From positions 1 through 32,668 of the forward strand of contig JAURWJ010000082.1 in assembly GCA_030655015.1 (NCBI GenBank): DNA of 32,668 nt. The letters are read 5' to 3'. Origin of the DNA: Methylotenera sp. GTDB lineage: Bacteria > Pseudomonadota > Gammaproteobacteria > Burkholderiales > Methylophilaceae. Each line of letters begins with the position of its first letter. The first letter of the stretch is position 1. The notes beneath the pieces are model-generated. The model saw nothing but the letters and a program-made list of their open reading frames with translations, was not told where the DNA came from and made no database searches. This document shows, piece after piece, positions 7,167 through 16,591 of the stretch. The translations under genes and the position numbers were made by a program.

Positions 7167-8264
7167 CTAAATAATAGCAACAGGGTAAGAACCTAATACC
7201 TTAATAAAGGCAGCGTGTGCGCTAATCGCCTTTAGTGCAGCCGACACAGGCGCGTTTAATTGATGGCCTTCAATATCCATAAAAAATACATATTCCCAAG
7301 CGCCGGTTTTAGCTGGGCGAGATTCAAACTTAGTCATACTCACGCCATGTTCGGCCAAGGGTGCCAGTAAAGACACCATCGCGCCTGGCACGTTTTTAGT
7401 GGCCATCACCAGCGAGGTTTTGTCTTGACCTGAAGGCGCAACATCATGCTTGCCCAATACTAAAAAACGTGTGGAATTATTAGGGTCATCTTCAATATTT
7501 TCTGCTAATACATTCAAGCCAAACAGCTCGGCTGCACGTTTGCTGGCAATAGCAGCGGCAAACGTGTCATCAGCTGAAACCAGATCATGAATCATCTGCG
7601 CGGCGCGGGCGTTGCTGGTAACCGCCTCGCGCTCTGCACGCGGCAATGTTTTATTCAGCCACTCATGGCATTGTGCAAGCGACTGCGAGTGCGAAAAAAC
7701 ATGTGAAATTTGACCAATATCTGTTTGTTTTGACAATAAACAATGATGAATTGGCAGGGTAACTTCACCACAAATTTTAAGTGGGCTTGCCAACAACAAG
7801 TCTAACGTTAAACCAATCGCGCCCTCAGTCGAGTTTTCTACCGGCACGATGCCGTAGTCTGCCTGACCGGCCTCTATGGTGCGAAACACCTCATCAATCG
7901 AGCCACAAACAATGGCTGCTCTACCCTGCCCAAATTGTTTGAGTGCGGCCTCTTCACTATAAGTACCCAGTGGGCCTAAAAACGCAATAGACAGTTCTTT
8001 TTCTAAAGCGCGACAGTTCGACATCACCGCACGAAATATGTTAGCCACAGCCTCATTGGACAACGGTCCTTGGTTATGCGCCTGCAAACGGCGTAGTACC
8101 TGCGCCTCACGCTCTGGGCGATAAATCACGCCATCATCTTTAAGCTCACCAATATGGCGCGCGTGACTTGCCCGCGCGTTTACAAGCTGGAGTATTTGCT
8201 CATCAATGGCATCTATTTGGTCACGATGTTGCTTTAACTGATGGGGCGTTTGTTGATTAGACAT
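7167..8264 (-). CDS. pheA: Bifunctional chorismate mutase/prephenate dehydratase
   Basis: 365-aa P-protein converting chorismate to prephenate and then phenylpyruvate in phenylalanine synthesis. Domains in order: AroQ-type chorismate mutase (about 10-90, with the helix IDAIDEQILQLVNAR), prephenate dehydratase (about 92-272, with FLGPLGTYSE, PVENSTEGAIG and the catalytic TRF motif at 265-267), and a C-terminal ACT domain (about 283-365) with the ESRP phenylalanine-sensing motif at 314-317. Feedback inhibition by phenylalanine is therefore expected. The ATG lies two bases after the serC stop, indicating translational coupling. Confidence 0.96.
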   Translation of the reverse strand: MSNQQTPHQLKQHRDQIDAIDEQILQLVNARASHARHIGELKDDGVIYRPEREAQVLRRLQAHNQGPLSNEAVANIFRAVMSNCRALEKELSIAFLGPLGTYSEEAALKQFGQGRAAIVCGSIDEVFRTIEAGQADYGIVPVENSTEGAIGLTLDLLLASPLKICGEVTLPIHHCLLSKQTDIGQISHVFSHSQSLAQCHEWLNKTLPRAEREAVTSNARAAQMIHDLVSADDTFAAAIASKRAAELFGLNVLAENIEDDPNNSTRFLVLGKHDVAPSGQDKTSLVMATKNVPGAMVSLLAPLAEHGVSMTKFESRPAKTGAWEYVFFMDIEGHQLNAPVSAALKAISAHAAFIKVLGSYPVAII

Positions 8265-8266
8265 GG

Positions 8267-9343
8267 CTAGTGCGCACTTTCAAATGCTTTCATGTAACTG
8301 ATTAATGCCTGTACACCTTCAATCGGCATTGCATTGTAAATGGAAGCGCGCATACCACCCACCATGCGATGGCCTTTTAACTGCAATAAACCATTGGCCT
8401 CAGCACCTTTTAAAAATGCATCGTTGAGTGATTCATCATGCAAGAAAAATGGAATATTCATGCGTGAACGGTTGTTGAGTGCCACGTGATTACTATAAAA
8501 ATCAGTACTATCAATGTAATCGTAAAGCATTTTTGCCTTTGCGATATTGACTTGCTCAATCGCCCTTACTCCACCCTGCGCTAACAACCATTCAAACACC
8601 AACCCCGCAATATAAATGCTGTAAGTTGGCGGCGTATTAATCATGGATTGATTTTCAGCCTGTGTTTTCCAGTTAAACACCGCGGGTGTCAAAGGTGATG
8701 CTCTATCCAGCAAATCATCACGCACGATCACAATACATAAGCCTGCAGGACCTATATTTTTTTGTGCGCCACCGTAAATTACACCGTACTGATTAACATC
8801 AATCGGCCGTGAAAGTATGTGTGAGGACATATCGGCGACAATCGGCACATTACCAGCGTCTGGCAAACCATCAAACTCAACACCATTGATGGTTTCATTG
8901 GTGCAGATATGCAAATAGGCCGCATTTTTATTTAACTTCCAACTTGAGTAAGCTGGCACATTGGTAAATTTACCCGCTTCGCCACTCGCCACCACGTTAA
9001 TCTTGCCATAGGCATTGGCATCTTCCACACTACGTTTAGACCAAGCCCCAGTCACCACATAATCAGCCTCGCCACCATTGAGCAAATTCATTGGAATAAT
9101 CGCGTTTTCCGCAATTGCCCCACCTTGCAAAAACAATACTTTATAGTTTTGTGGAATGCTTAATAGTGTTCGCAAATCCGCTTCAGCTTTGGCTAAAATA
9201 CTGGTGAACTCTTTACCGCGATGTGACATTTCCATCACACTCATACCAGAACCGTGCCAATCTAGCATCTCGGCTTGGGCACGCTCAAGTACGGGTTTTG
9301 GTAATACTGCTGGACCTGCTGAAAAGTTATAAATTTTCGTCAT
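8267..9343 (-). CDS. serC: Phosphoserine aminotransferase
   Basis: 358-aa PLP aminotransferase for the second step of serine synthesis (3-phosphohydroxypyruvate to phosphoserine), also used in PLP synthesis. Seen: family start YNFSAGPAVLPKPVLE, the HRGKEF segment near 41, the TNETINGVEF loop near 148, and the Schiff-base Lys195 in GGAQKNIGPAG. Length matches the family. In serine-cycle methylotrophs serine is central, but no serine-cycle gene is seen here, so the role is taken as biosynthetic. It lies 50 bases after gyrA, as in many beta-proteobacteria. Confidence 0.96.
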   Translation of the reverse strand: MTKIYNFSAGPAVLPKPVLERAQAEMLDWHGSGMSVMEMSHRGKEFTSILAKAEADLRTLLSIPQNYKVLFLQGGAIAENAIIPMNLLNGGEADYVVTGAWSKRSVEDANAYGKINVVASGEAGKFTNVPAYSSWKLNKNAAYLHICTNETINGVEFDGLPDAGNVPIVADMSSHILSRPIDVNQYGVIYGGAQKNIGPAGLCIVIVRDDLLDRASPLTPAVFNWKTQAENQSMINTPPTYSIYIAGLVFEWLLAQGGVRAIEQVNIAKAKMLYDYIDSTDFYSNHVALNNRSRMNIPFFLHDESLNDAFLKGAEANGLLQLKGHRMVGGMRASIYNAMPIEGVQALISYMKAFESAH

Positions 9344-9393
9344 ATTGTATAAAGTTTTTTATCTACGGGTGAACTCGGATTTTACAAAGTTGT

Positions 9394-11955
9394 TTAACTT
9401 TCAATCTCCTCCTCACCGTCATCCTCTGTCTCTACAATTTTCTCAATACCGGAGAGTTTTTCACCTTCGCCCAGATTGATTAGCGTAACCCCCTGTGTCG
9501 CGCGACCTAACTCACGAATCTCTTTCACACGGGTACGAATCAACACACCACCGGTAGTAATAAGCATAATTTCATCTTCATCATTCACCAGTTTTGCCGC
9601 AACCACCAAACCGTTACGCTCGCTCACAGCAATGGCTTTTACGCCTTGCGTGCCACGACCAGAATGACGGAAATCACCTAAAACAGTACGTTTACCATAA
9701 CCGTTTTCAGTCGCCACCAATACCGTTTGCTTGTCGTTATCTGCAATCAATAGTGACAACACCTGTTGTTTATCAGCCAGCTTCATGCCACGCACACCAC
9801 GTGTAGCACGCCCCATTTGACGCACATCTTCTTCATCAAACCAAACTGCTTTACCGCCATTAGAAACCAACACAATATCATTGGTGCCATGCGTCACCTC
9901 TGCACCAACCAAGTAATCGCCATCATCTAAATTGATGGCGATGATGCCTGATTTACGCGGATGAGCAAAATCTGTTAACGGCGTTTTTTTCACGGTACCG
10001 TTTGCGGTTGCCATGAAAATAAAGTGATTCTCATCAAACTCTTTAACAGCCAGAATGGCATTGATCTTCTCGCCTTCTTCCAGCGGGAATAAGTTCACAA
10101 TGGGCTTGCCTCGGCCAATACGGCTACCCTGTGGCACTTCATACACTTTTAACCAGTACACTCGTCCAAGGCTACTGAAGCACAGAATATAATCGTGCGT
10201 ATTCGCTACAAACATTTTGTCGATAAAGTCATCTTCTTTGGTAGGCGCGGCTGATTTACCTCTGCCACCACGTTTTTGCGCACGGTATTCGTCCAAAGGT
10301 TGAGATTTGATATAACCGGTATGTGACAAAGTCACTACTACATCAGTCGGTGTAATTAAATCTTCTAAAGATAAATCCTGTGCGTTTACTACAATTTCAC
10401 TACGGCGTTTGTCACCAAATTGCCTTCTGATTTCGGTGAGTTCGTCAGTAATAATCGCGGTTACACGTGCAGGTGTAGCCAAAATATCGAGTAAGTCAGC
10501 AATAATATCCATCACCTCTTTATATTCACTCACTACTTTATCTTGCTCTAAACCAGTTAAGCGTTGCAGGCGCATCTGCAAGATTTCCTGCGCTTGTATA
10601 TCACTTAATTTGTAGCCGTTTGGCGTTAAGCCAAAATCAATACTTAAGCCTTCAGGGCGTGACGCTTCCATTGCGGCGCGTTTAAGCATTTCTTCAACCA
10701 CCGGCGATTTCCAAACTTTCGCCATCAAATCTATTTTTGCTTCTGGCGGCGTTGGTGCGGCTTTAATCAGCGCAATCATCTCATCCACATTGGCGAGTGC
10801 AACGGCTAAACCTTCTAAAATGTGGCCGCGTGCACGTGCTTTTTTCAGCTCAAATACGGTACGGCGTGTAACGACCTCACGGCGATGACGCAAGAACGCC
10901 TCTAGCATTTGCTTCAAATTCAGCAATCGTGGCTGACCATCTAACAAGGCCACCATATTCATACCAAACGTATCTTGCAACTGCGTTTGTTTGTAAAGGT
11001 TATTCAGCACCACTTCGGCAATTTCACCGCGTTTAAGCTCAATCACCACGCGCATGCCAGATTTATCTGATTCATCGCGCAGATCAGAAATACCCTCAAT
11101 CTTCTTCTCGTTAACTAACTCGGCGATTTTCTCAACAAAAGTTTTTTTGTTCACTTGGTACGGCAGTTCATCCACGATCAATGCCTGACGACCACCGCGC
11201 TCCATGTCCTCAACGTGAGTACGCCCACGCATCACCACTCGGCCACGACCAGTGCGGTAACCTTCTTTTACACCGACGGTGCCGTAGATGATACCTGCGG
11301 TAGGAAAATCTGGTGCCGGCACGAGCTCAATCAATTCTTCAATACCCATTTCAGGGTCTTTAAGCAAGGCAAAACATGCATCCAACACTTCATTTAAGTT
11401 ATGCGGTGGAATATTGGTTGCCATCCCCACTGCAATTCCAGAGCTACCGTTAATCAATAAGTTTGGAATACGCGCCGGCATGATAAGAGGCTCGTGTTCA
11501 GAGCCATCGTAGTTAGGACCAAAATCAACGGTTTCTTTATCAATATCCGCTAACAGCTCATGTGCGATTTTTGCCATACGGATTTCTGTATAACGCATCG
11601 CCGCCGCGTTATCGCCATCGACAGAACCAAAGTTACCTTGGCCATCTACCAACATATAGCGTAGAGAGAAATCTTGCGCCATACGCACGATCGTATCGTA
11701 AACTGCGGTATCGCCATGCGGATGGTATTTACCAATCACATCGCCCACGATACGTGCGGATTTTTTGTAAGGCTTGTTGTAATCGTTGCTTAACTCATGC
11801 ATCGCAAATAAAACACGACGATGCACCGGTTTTAAACCATCACGCACATCGGGTAACGCACGTCCCACAATTACGCTCATGGCGTAATCAAGGTATGACC
11901 GACGCATCTCATCTTCTAAACTGATAGGCAGGGTTTCTTTAGCGAATTGATCCAT
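9394..11955 (-). CDS. gyrA: DNA gyrase subunit A
   Basis: 853-aa subunit of the essential type IIA topoisomerase that introduces negative supercoils with GyrB. Seen: N-terminal breakage-reunion domain with catalytic Tyr122 ([10 protein letters not shown]), the quinolone-region segment [11 protein letters not shown] (79-88), and the C-terminal beta-pinwheel domain with the GyrA-box (QKRGGRG from residue 560) needed for DNA wrapping, which separates it from ParC. The tail is acidic ([10 protein letters not shown]). Residue 83 is Thr, a natural state in several bacteria. ATG at 11955; a candidate extended -10 promoter lies about 40 bases upstream. First gene of the serC-pheA-hisC string. Confidence 0.98.
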   Translation of the reverse strand: MDQFAKETLPISLEDEMRRSYLDYAMSVIVGRALPDVRDGLKPVHRRVLFAMHELSNDYNKPYKKSARIVGDVIGKYHPHGDTAVYDTIVRMAQDFSLRYMLVDGQGNFGSVDGDNAAAMRYTEIRMAKIAHELLADIDKETVDFGPNYDGSEHEPLIMPARIPNLLINGSSGIAVGMATNIPPHNLNEVLDACFALLKDPEMGIEELIELVPAPDFPTAGIIYGTVGVKEGYRTGRGRVVMRGRTHVEDMERGGRQALIVDELPYQVNKKTFVEKIAELVNEKKIEGISDLRDESDKSGMRVVIELKRGEIAEVVLNNLYKQTQLQDTFGMNMVALLDGQPRLLNLKQMLEAFLRHRREVVTRRTVFELKKARARGHILEGLAVALANVDEMIALIKAAPTPPEAKIDLMAKVWKSPVVEEMLKRAAMEASRPEGLSIDFGLTPNGYKLSDIQAQEILQMRLQRLTGLEQDKVVSEYKEVMDIIADLLDILATPARVTAIITDELTEIRRQFGDKRRSEIVVNAQDLSLEDLITPTDVVVTLSHTGYIKSQPLDEYRAQKRGGRGKSAAPTKEDDFIDKMFVANTHDYILCFSSLGRVYWLKVYEVPQGSRIGRGKPIVNLFPLEEGEKINAILAVKEFDENHFIFMATANGTVKKTPLTDFAHPRKSGIIAINLDDGDYLVGAEVTHGTNDIVLVSNGGKAVWFDEEDVRQMGRATRGVRGMKLADKQQVLSLLIADNDKQTVLVATENGYGKRTVLGDFRHSGRGTQGVKAIAVSERNGLVVAAKLVNDEDEIMLITTGGVLIRTRVKEIRELGRATQGVTLINLGEGEKLSGIEKIVETEDDGEEEIES

Positions 11956-11994
11956 GTTGTAATTAACTTTTAATGGTTTTTTTATGTGGTTTGG

Positions 11995-12003
11995 ATTTTA
12001 ACA
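11995..12003 (-). promoter_or_regulatory. Candidate extended -10 promoter of gyrA
   Basis: TGTTAAAAT on the minus strand is a TG-N-TAAAAT extended -10 element about 40 bases before the gyrA ATG. No good -35 box is present at normal distance, which the extended -10 could compensate. The rest of the 270-base gap between gyrA and the divergent cytochrome gene shows no gene. Confidence 0.35.
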
Positions 12004-12225
12004 TGATTAATCAGCAAATTAACGAGGTTAAACCATAGTTTTAACCCTGGCTTTCATTGGAACGAAAAATGATGCGTTAGGCAGTTTTTGTACATACACA
12101 AAGATTCAGCTACCAATTCGTGGTGTGTACTTTATTCATAATCACCATCATTTAGCATGGGTTGCGTTTTAAGCGTGTTAAGTGCAAGATGCGCGTTGAT
12201 TAGCTGATTATATCAGGAGAAGAAT

Positions 12226-12774
12226 ATGTCCTGGAAAAACACAAACAAGCGCTATGGCTCGTTAGCTATTGGCTTGCATTGGCTGATGTTACTACTATTT
12301 ATTGCCGTGTACGCCACTATCGAGTTACGTGAACTCTACCCCAAAGGGAGTGACCCGCGTGAGGCGTTAAAAACCTGGCACTTTATGCTGGGTTTGAGTA
12401 TATGGGTATTGGTCGCGCCACGCATTTATGCCAGATTAACTTCATCTACGCCCAGCATTACACCAGAACCAGCGCGCTGGCAGATGCTCTCAGCGAAACT
12501 GGCACATTTAGCGCTGTATGGCTTGATGATGATTATGCCATTACTCGGTTGGCTACTATTAAGCGCATCAGGTAAACCCATTCCGTTTTTCGGCTTGGAG
12601 CTACCGGCATTGGTGGCTAAAAACAAAGAATTGGCAGAATTAGTCAAAGAAGTTCATCAAACGATAGGCGTTGTCGGTTATTACCTGATTGGCTTGCATG
12701 CGGCGGCGGCTTTATTTCATCACTACTATATCAAAGATGACACGCTGATTAGAATATTGCCGAAAAGTAAATAA
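12226..12774 (+). CDS. Cytochrome b561 family membrane protein
   Basis: 182-aa integral membrane di-heme b-type cytochrome of the bacterial CybB/YceJ family, expected to move electrons between the quinone pool and a periplasmic or membrane partner. Seen: about four membrane segments with candidate heme ligands His18 (GLHWLML), His52 (WHFMLG), His144 (HQTIG) and His158 (GLHAAAALFHH), the normal pattern and length. ATG at 12226 with AGGAGA nine bases upstream. It stands alone, divergent from gyrA and before the pilus locus. Physiological partner unknown; superoxide:ubiquinone oxidoreduction is known for the E. coli homologue. Confidence 0.9.
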   Translation: MSWKNTNKRYGSLAIGLHWLMLLLFIAVYATIELRELYPKGSDPREALKTWHFMLGLSIWVLVAPRIYARLTSSTPSITPEPARWQMLSAKLAHLALYGLMMIMPLLGWLLLSASGKPIPFFGLELPALVAKNKELAELVKEVHQTIGVVGYYLIGLHAAAALFHHYYIKDDTLIRILPKSK

Positions 12775-12812
12775 GGCCATTAATTTTTGCCATTAAATAA
12801 GACGCACTCGTC

Positions 12813-12818
12813 TATAAT
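12813..12818 (+). promoter_or_regulatory. Candidate -10 box upstream of mshE
   Basis: An exact TATAAT lies 30 bases before the mshE ATG. A TTGCCA at 12787-12792 is the nearest -35-like sequence, but the 20-base spacing is too long to be convincing. Confidence 0.35.
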
Positions 12819-12847
12819 TATCCAAGATTTTATATTTAGAGGTATCA

Positions 12848-14551
12848 ATGGCACGTCCTGAAAAGGTTCGCCTAGGTGAAATTTTAGTTCAGCAAAATTT
12901 AATTTCTGCTGAAGATTTAAATAAATCACTAGAAGAACAAAAGCGCACTGGTCGTAAGCTGGGAAGAATTTTTGTTGATAGCGGCTATGTGACAGAAACG
13001 CAGATTTCAGAAGCGTTGGCGCGCCAGTTGAAAATTCCGTACATCAACATCCAGCAATTTAACACCAAATCTGAAGTCATCATCAAATTGCCCGAGGCTC
13101 AAGCCAGGCGCTTTCGTTGTGCAGTGCTGGAAGACAGAGGTAGCAACTACCTGGTTGGCATGGTTGACCCAACCGACTTGTTTGCCTATGACGAAATAGT
13201 GCGTTTGTTGCACCGGGATATTGAGCTTGCAGTTGTACAAGAAAACGCGCTCCTGCAACTGATTGATCGCAGTTACCGCCGTACCGATGAAATTTCAAAC
13301 TTGGCATTGGAGCTGGGTCAAGACCTGGGCGACTCTGCTATCGATTTTGCGGCACTGGGCACTGGTAGCAGTAGTGATGAAGCGCCTGTCGTTAAGCTAC
13401 TACAAACCATTTTTGAAGATGCAGTACAAGTACGCGCCTCTGATATTCACATTGAACCACAAGAAAACAAACTGCATATTCGCTTCAGAATCGATGGTGT
13501 GATGCATTTGCAAACGGAGGCCGAGTTAAAGATATCCTCAGCGTTAGTCTTGCGATTAAAACTCATGTCCGGTTTAGATATTTCTGAAAAACGTCTGCCG
13601 CAAGATGGTCGATTTGCAGTTAAAGTCAAACACCAGCCCGTTGATGTGCGTATTTCAACCATGCCAACGCAATATGGCGAATCAGTGGTAATGCGCTTAC
13701 TGATACAAAATAGCAACGCCTTCTCGTTAGAAAAACTCGGCATGCCTGCTGATATGTTGGAGCGCTTTCGTAAGCTGATCCATCGCCCGAGCGGAATGGT
13801 GTTGGTGACAGGTCCTACGGGTAGCGGTAAAACCACTACCCTTTATGCAGCACTCAATGAACTGAATTCGCTAGCTAATAAAATTATCACGGTTGAAGAC
13901 CCTGTAGAATACCGCCTGCCCGGCATTAACCAGGTACAGGTCAACGAAAAAATTGATCTGGATTTCTCACGTGTGTTGCGTTCTACCTTACGCCAAGATC
14001 CTGACATTATTCTGGTAGGTGAAATGCGCGATCAAGAAACTGCACAAATCGGCTTAAGAGCCGCAATGACAGGTCATTTGGTATTATCTACCCTACATAC
14101 CAACGATGCCACTAGCACATTAGTTAGAATGATAGACATGGGCGCGCCACGCTTTATGGTGGCAACCTCCATATTAGCCGTGATCGCGCAACGCTTAGTT
14201 AGATTAGTATGTGACAACTGCAAAGAAACCTACACGCCACAACCTTTTGAACACGGCTGGTTACAACATGAACTTGGCACTGAGGTTGAAGCCCACCGTT
14301 ACGTGCATGGTAAAGGTTGCAGCGTATGCAATGGCACAGGCTACCAAGGTCGCGTTGGTGTTTACGAGCTACTTGAAATGAACAACGAACTCATTGACGC
14401 TGCCAGCCACCACGACCCTAATTACTTTATTAAAATTGGCAAACAACACATGGCAGGCAAAACATTGCGTAAAGGTGCCGTTAACTTAGTCACAGCACAA
14501 CGCACAACGATTGCTGAAGCGATGCGCATCAGCAACCAGTTTGAGGAATAA
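12848..14551 (+). CDS. mshE: MSHA pilus extension ATPase MshE (GspE/PilB family)
   Basis: 567-aa cytoplasmic hexameric ATPase driving pilus polymerisation. Domains: an N-terminal MshEN c-di-GMP module (residues 8-60) with R8-L9-G10, L13, L24, L28 and Q31, and a second half L38-G39, I53, L57 and Q60, matching the known tandem 24-residue motif; then N2 and ATPase domains with Walker A GPTGSGKTTT (322-331), the Asp box ITVEDPVEY, Walker B DPDIILVGEMRD and the HTNDA His box; and a tetracysteine zinc site Cys455/Cys458 and Cys491/Cys494. Conserved c-di-GMP residues suggest that pilus extension responds to c-di-GMP, as in Vibrio MshE. AGAGG precedes the ATG. First gene of the locus; a palindromic repeat separates it from mshG. 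Confidence 0.93.
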   Translation: MARPEKVRLGEILVQQNLISAEDLNKSLEEQKRTGRKLGRIFVDSGYVTETQISEALARQLKIPYINIQQFNTKSEVIIKLPEAQARRFRCAVLEDRGSNYLVGMVDPTDLFAYDEIVRLLHRDIELAVVQENALLQLIDRSYRRTDEISNLALELGQDLGDSAIDFAALGTGSSSDEAPVVKLLQTIFEDAVQVRASDIHIEPQENKLHIRFRIDGVMHLQTEAELKISSALVLRLKLMSGLDISEKRLPQDGRFAVKVKHQPVDVRISTMPTQYGESVVMRLLIQNSNAFSLEKLGMPADMLERFRKLIHRPSGMVLVTGPTGSGKTTTLYAALNELNSLANKIITVEDPVEYRLPGINQVQVNEKIDLDFSRVLRSTLRQDPDIILVGEMRDQETAQIGLRAAMTGHLVLSTLHTNDATSTLVRMIDMGAPRFMVATSILAVIAQRLVRLVCDNCKETYTPQPFEHGWLQHELGTEVEAHRYVHGKGCSVCNGTGYQGRVGVYELLEMNNELIDAASHHDPNYFIKIGKQHMAGKTLRKGAVNLVTAQRTTIAEAMRISNQFEE

Positions 14552-14591
14552 CCCAATGCGTACACAATTTAAAAACACACCATCCCGCGCC

Positions 14592-14690
14592 CGTTCCCTG
14601 AGCTTACCGAAGTGGTCGAAGGGGTATTGTGAGTTAATTAGTCCCTTCGACCACTTCGGTAAGCTCAGGGCAGGCAAGCTCGGGGAACGA
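14592..14690. repeat. REP-like palindromic element between mshE and mshG
   Basis: Perfect 28-bp inverted repeat: left arm 14596-14623, right arm 14643-14670, 19-base spacer. Each arm runs between CCCTGAGCTT and GTCGAAGGG. A further imperfect outer pair, CGTTCCCTGAGCTT (14592-14605) with its complement at 14677-14690 (13 of 14), nests around it. The CCTTCGAC...AAGCTCAGG sequence resembles palindromic REP/BIME-type repeats scattered in many proteobacterial genomes. Open frames run through it on both strands, but their peptides (SLSLPKWSKG type) are what such repeats give when translated, so no gene is called. The 204-base mshE-mshG gap consists mainly of this element. Confidence 0.85.
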
Positions 14691-14755
14691 ATTGACACTA
14701 TTGGTGGGCAATCTTTGCCAGGCTTCAATGAACACGCTTTATTAAATTAAATAAA

Positions 14756-15982
14756 ATGCCATTTTTTTCTTATAAAGGTCGTGACGTCAAAGGTACTTTA
14801 GTGCAAGGCGTACTAGAGAGCGCAGACAGCAGCTCTTTAGCCAACCAATTGTTTAATCTTAACATTACGCCTATTGAGATTAAGGTCCAAACCTCAACAG
14901 CCGCCAGCAAAAACCTCTCGATAAGTTTATTTGACGAAAAAATTGAAACCATTGATGTCATGCTGTTTAGTCGGCAGATGTACACCTTGCTAAAAGCGGG
15001 CATTCCGATTATGAATGCCTTCAATGGTCTGGAGGCCTCAACCCAAAATAAAGCTTTTGCTAGCGTGATTGCCAGCCTGCGTCAAAGCCTTGCCAGCGGT
15101 CGCGAACTCTCAAATGCACTGAGCCAACACCCCAAAGTTTTTTCTAATTTTTACATCAGTATGGTACGCGTAGGTGAAAGTACCGGGATGTTAGAAACCG
15201 TATTTCTGCGATTATTTGATCACCTTGAGTTTGAGCGCTTTATGCGTGACCAAATCAAGGCGGCGCTACGCTACCCTACTTTTGTAGTCATTGCCATGGG
15301 CATTGCTATTGTGGTGGTGAACCTGTTTGTTATACCTGCGTTTGCTAAAGTATTTCAAGGCTTTGGTGCAGAGCTCCCCTTAATGACAAAGATTTTGTTA
15401 GCTTTCTCTAACTTTATGGTCGCCTCATGGCCGTACCTGATAGCAAGCATCATTGCTATGGTATGGTTATTTCGTACTTACACTGCCAGCGGCACAGGTC
15501 AATATCATTGGGATAGCTTTAAATTAAAAACACCGATTGCAGGCAAAATTATCCACAAAGCTACCATGGCACGCTTTGCTAGAAGCTTTGCTTTAGCCAG
15601 TAAAAGTGGCGTACCGATTACCAGTGGCCTAAAGTTAGTCGCGCAAACTACAGATAACGTATATATCGCAAACCAAGTAGAACAAATGCGCGAAGGTGTA
15701 GAACGTGGCGAAAGCATTTTGCGCACCGCCACCAATGCTGGCGTATTTAACCCGATTGTGCTGCAGATGATTGCCGTGGGAGAAGAGTCTGGCTCGCTAG
15801 ATGATTTGATGGAAGAAATTGCCGATATGTATCAACGTGAGGTTGAGTATGAAATTAAAACCTTGGGCGCTCAAATCGAGCCAGTTTTAATCGTGTTTTT
15901 AGGCGTCATGGTACTGATACTTGCCCTTGGTATTTTCTTGCCAATATGGGATCTTGGCAAAGTCGCCATGCAAAAAGGTTAA
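14756..15982 (+). CDS. mshG: Pilus platform protein MshG (GspF/PilC family)
   Basis: 408-aa inner-membrane platform protein that couples the MshE motor to pilin assembly. Two GspF repeats are seen (about 70-195 and 270-395), each with a helical cytoplasmic domain, and about three membrane segments near 172-195, 220-242 and 372-398. The N-terminus FFSYKGRDVKG and motifs such as GIPIMNAFNGLE, VRVGESTGMLE and IAVGEESGSLDDL are typical. No Shine-Dalgarno is visible before the ATG (the upstream sequence is AT-only), unusual for this locus and perhaps a result of the repeat inserted upstream. It would depend on the mshE transcript passing through the palindrome. Confidence 0.93.
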   Translation: MPFFSYKGRDVKGTLVQGVLESADSSSLANQLFNLNITPIEIKVQTSTAASKNLSISLFDEKIETIDVMLFSRQMYTLLKAGIPIMNAFNGLEASTQNKAFASVIASLRQSLASGRELSNALSQHPKVFSNFYISMVRVGESTGMLETVFLRLFDHLEFERFMRDQIKAALRYPTFVVIAMGIAIVVVNLFVIPAFAKVFQGFGAELPLMTKILLAFSNFMVASWPYLIASIIAMVWLFRTYTASGTGQYHWDSFKLKTPIAGKIIHKATMARFARSFALASKSGVPITSGLKLVAQTTDNVYIANQVEQMREGVERGESILRTATNAGVFNPIVLQMIAVGEESGSLDDLMEEIADMYQREVEYEIKTLGAQIEPVLIVFLGVMVLILALGIFLPIWDLGKVAMQKG

Positions 15983-16004
15983 AACTGTTAAGCCGTTGCC
16001 AACC

Positions 16005-16553
16005 ATGTCGATAACTCAACCATCATTGTCAGCAAACGATACAAAAACCGTGCGCGGCTTCACTTTATTAGAGCTGATAGTCGTCATTTGCTTAGTTGCT
16101 ATTTTAGGGGCTACCGCATTAGATCGACTCTTCTGGTATCAAGGACAAGCAGAAAAAGCCAGCATGGACTACACCGCGACCATGATTAAAAGCGGCTTAT
16201 GGATGAGTACAGCCAATTTAATGATGGCGAACCGCAACGCCGACATCCCCACCCTTGCAGCACAGAATCCGATCAACTTATTAGCCCAAAAACCAGAAAA
16301 CTATTTAGGTGAATTAAACCCTGACAACATTGGGTCGCTGGCTAGCGGAAACTGGTTTTATGATCACGCTAAACACCAAGTGGTTTATATTGTCGAGTAT
16401 CGTCAAAACTTCACACCAGATATTGCTGGTGACTACACCGTGAAATACGGCATGCAGGTGCTTTATGGGGAAATGGAACTTGCATCTGGTAATAAAGTGT
16501 CATACATTACAGGGGTCGCCTTAGTGCCGCTGAGTAAATATAGCTGGTATTGA
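16005..16553 (+). CDS. Prepilin-like protein (MshB/MshF position)
   Basis: 182-aa type IV prepilin-like protein. The class III leader cleavage site is Gly18|Phe19 followed by TLLELIVVICLVAILG, with Glu23 at mature position +5, then one N-terminal helix and a globular part without cysteines beyond the helix. The frame is open from 15921, but that would overlap mshG by 62 bases; the ATG at 16005 gives a normal short leader. It lies 22 bases after mshG. Position between mshG and the major pilins matches mshF/mshB of Vibrio, but I cannot assign it firmly from sequence. The C-terminal part (pattern GNWFYDHAKHQVVYIVEYR) suggests a small beta-sheet domain. Likely a minor pilin. Confidence 0.82.
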   Translation: MSITQPSLSANDTKTVRGFTLLELIVVICLVAILGATALDRLFWYQGQAEKASMDYTATMIKSGLWMSTANLMMANRNADIPTLAAQNPINLLAQKPENYLGELNPDNIGSLASGNWFYDHAKHQVVYIVEYRQNFTPDIAGDYTVKYGMQVLYGEMELASGNKVSYITGVALVPLSKYSWY

Positions 16554-16591
16554 GGTACTGAGAACTTTACTTGGCTTCCGTGCCAGAGCAC

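Noticed and set aside
11706-11712. GyrA Thr83 as a possible quinolone-resistance change
   Set aside because: Thr83 is the wild-type residue in several susceptible bacteria, and Asp87 and the rest of the region are unchanged.
12061-12180. GTACATACAC/GTGTGTAC partial inverted repeat upstream of the cytochrome b561 gene
   Set aside because: Imperfect arms with a long AT-rich loop and no T run; not distinguishable from chance.
14486-14750. Open frames on both strands across the mshE-mshG gap (79-80 codons)
   Set aside because: They run through the palindromic repeat and give repeat-derived peptides (SLSLPKWSKG); there is no ribosome site or family match, and the minus-strand one overlaps mshE.
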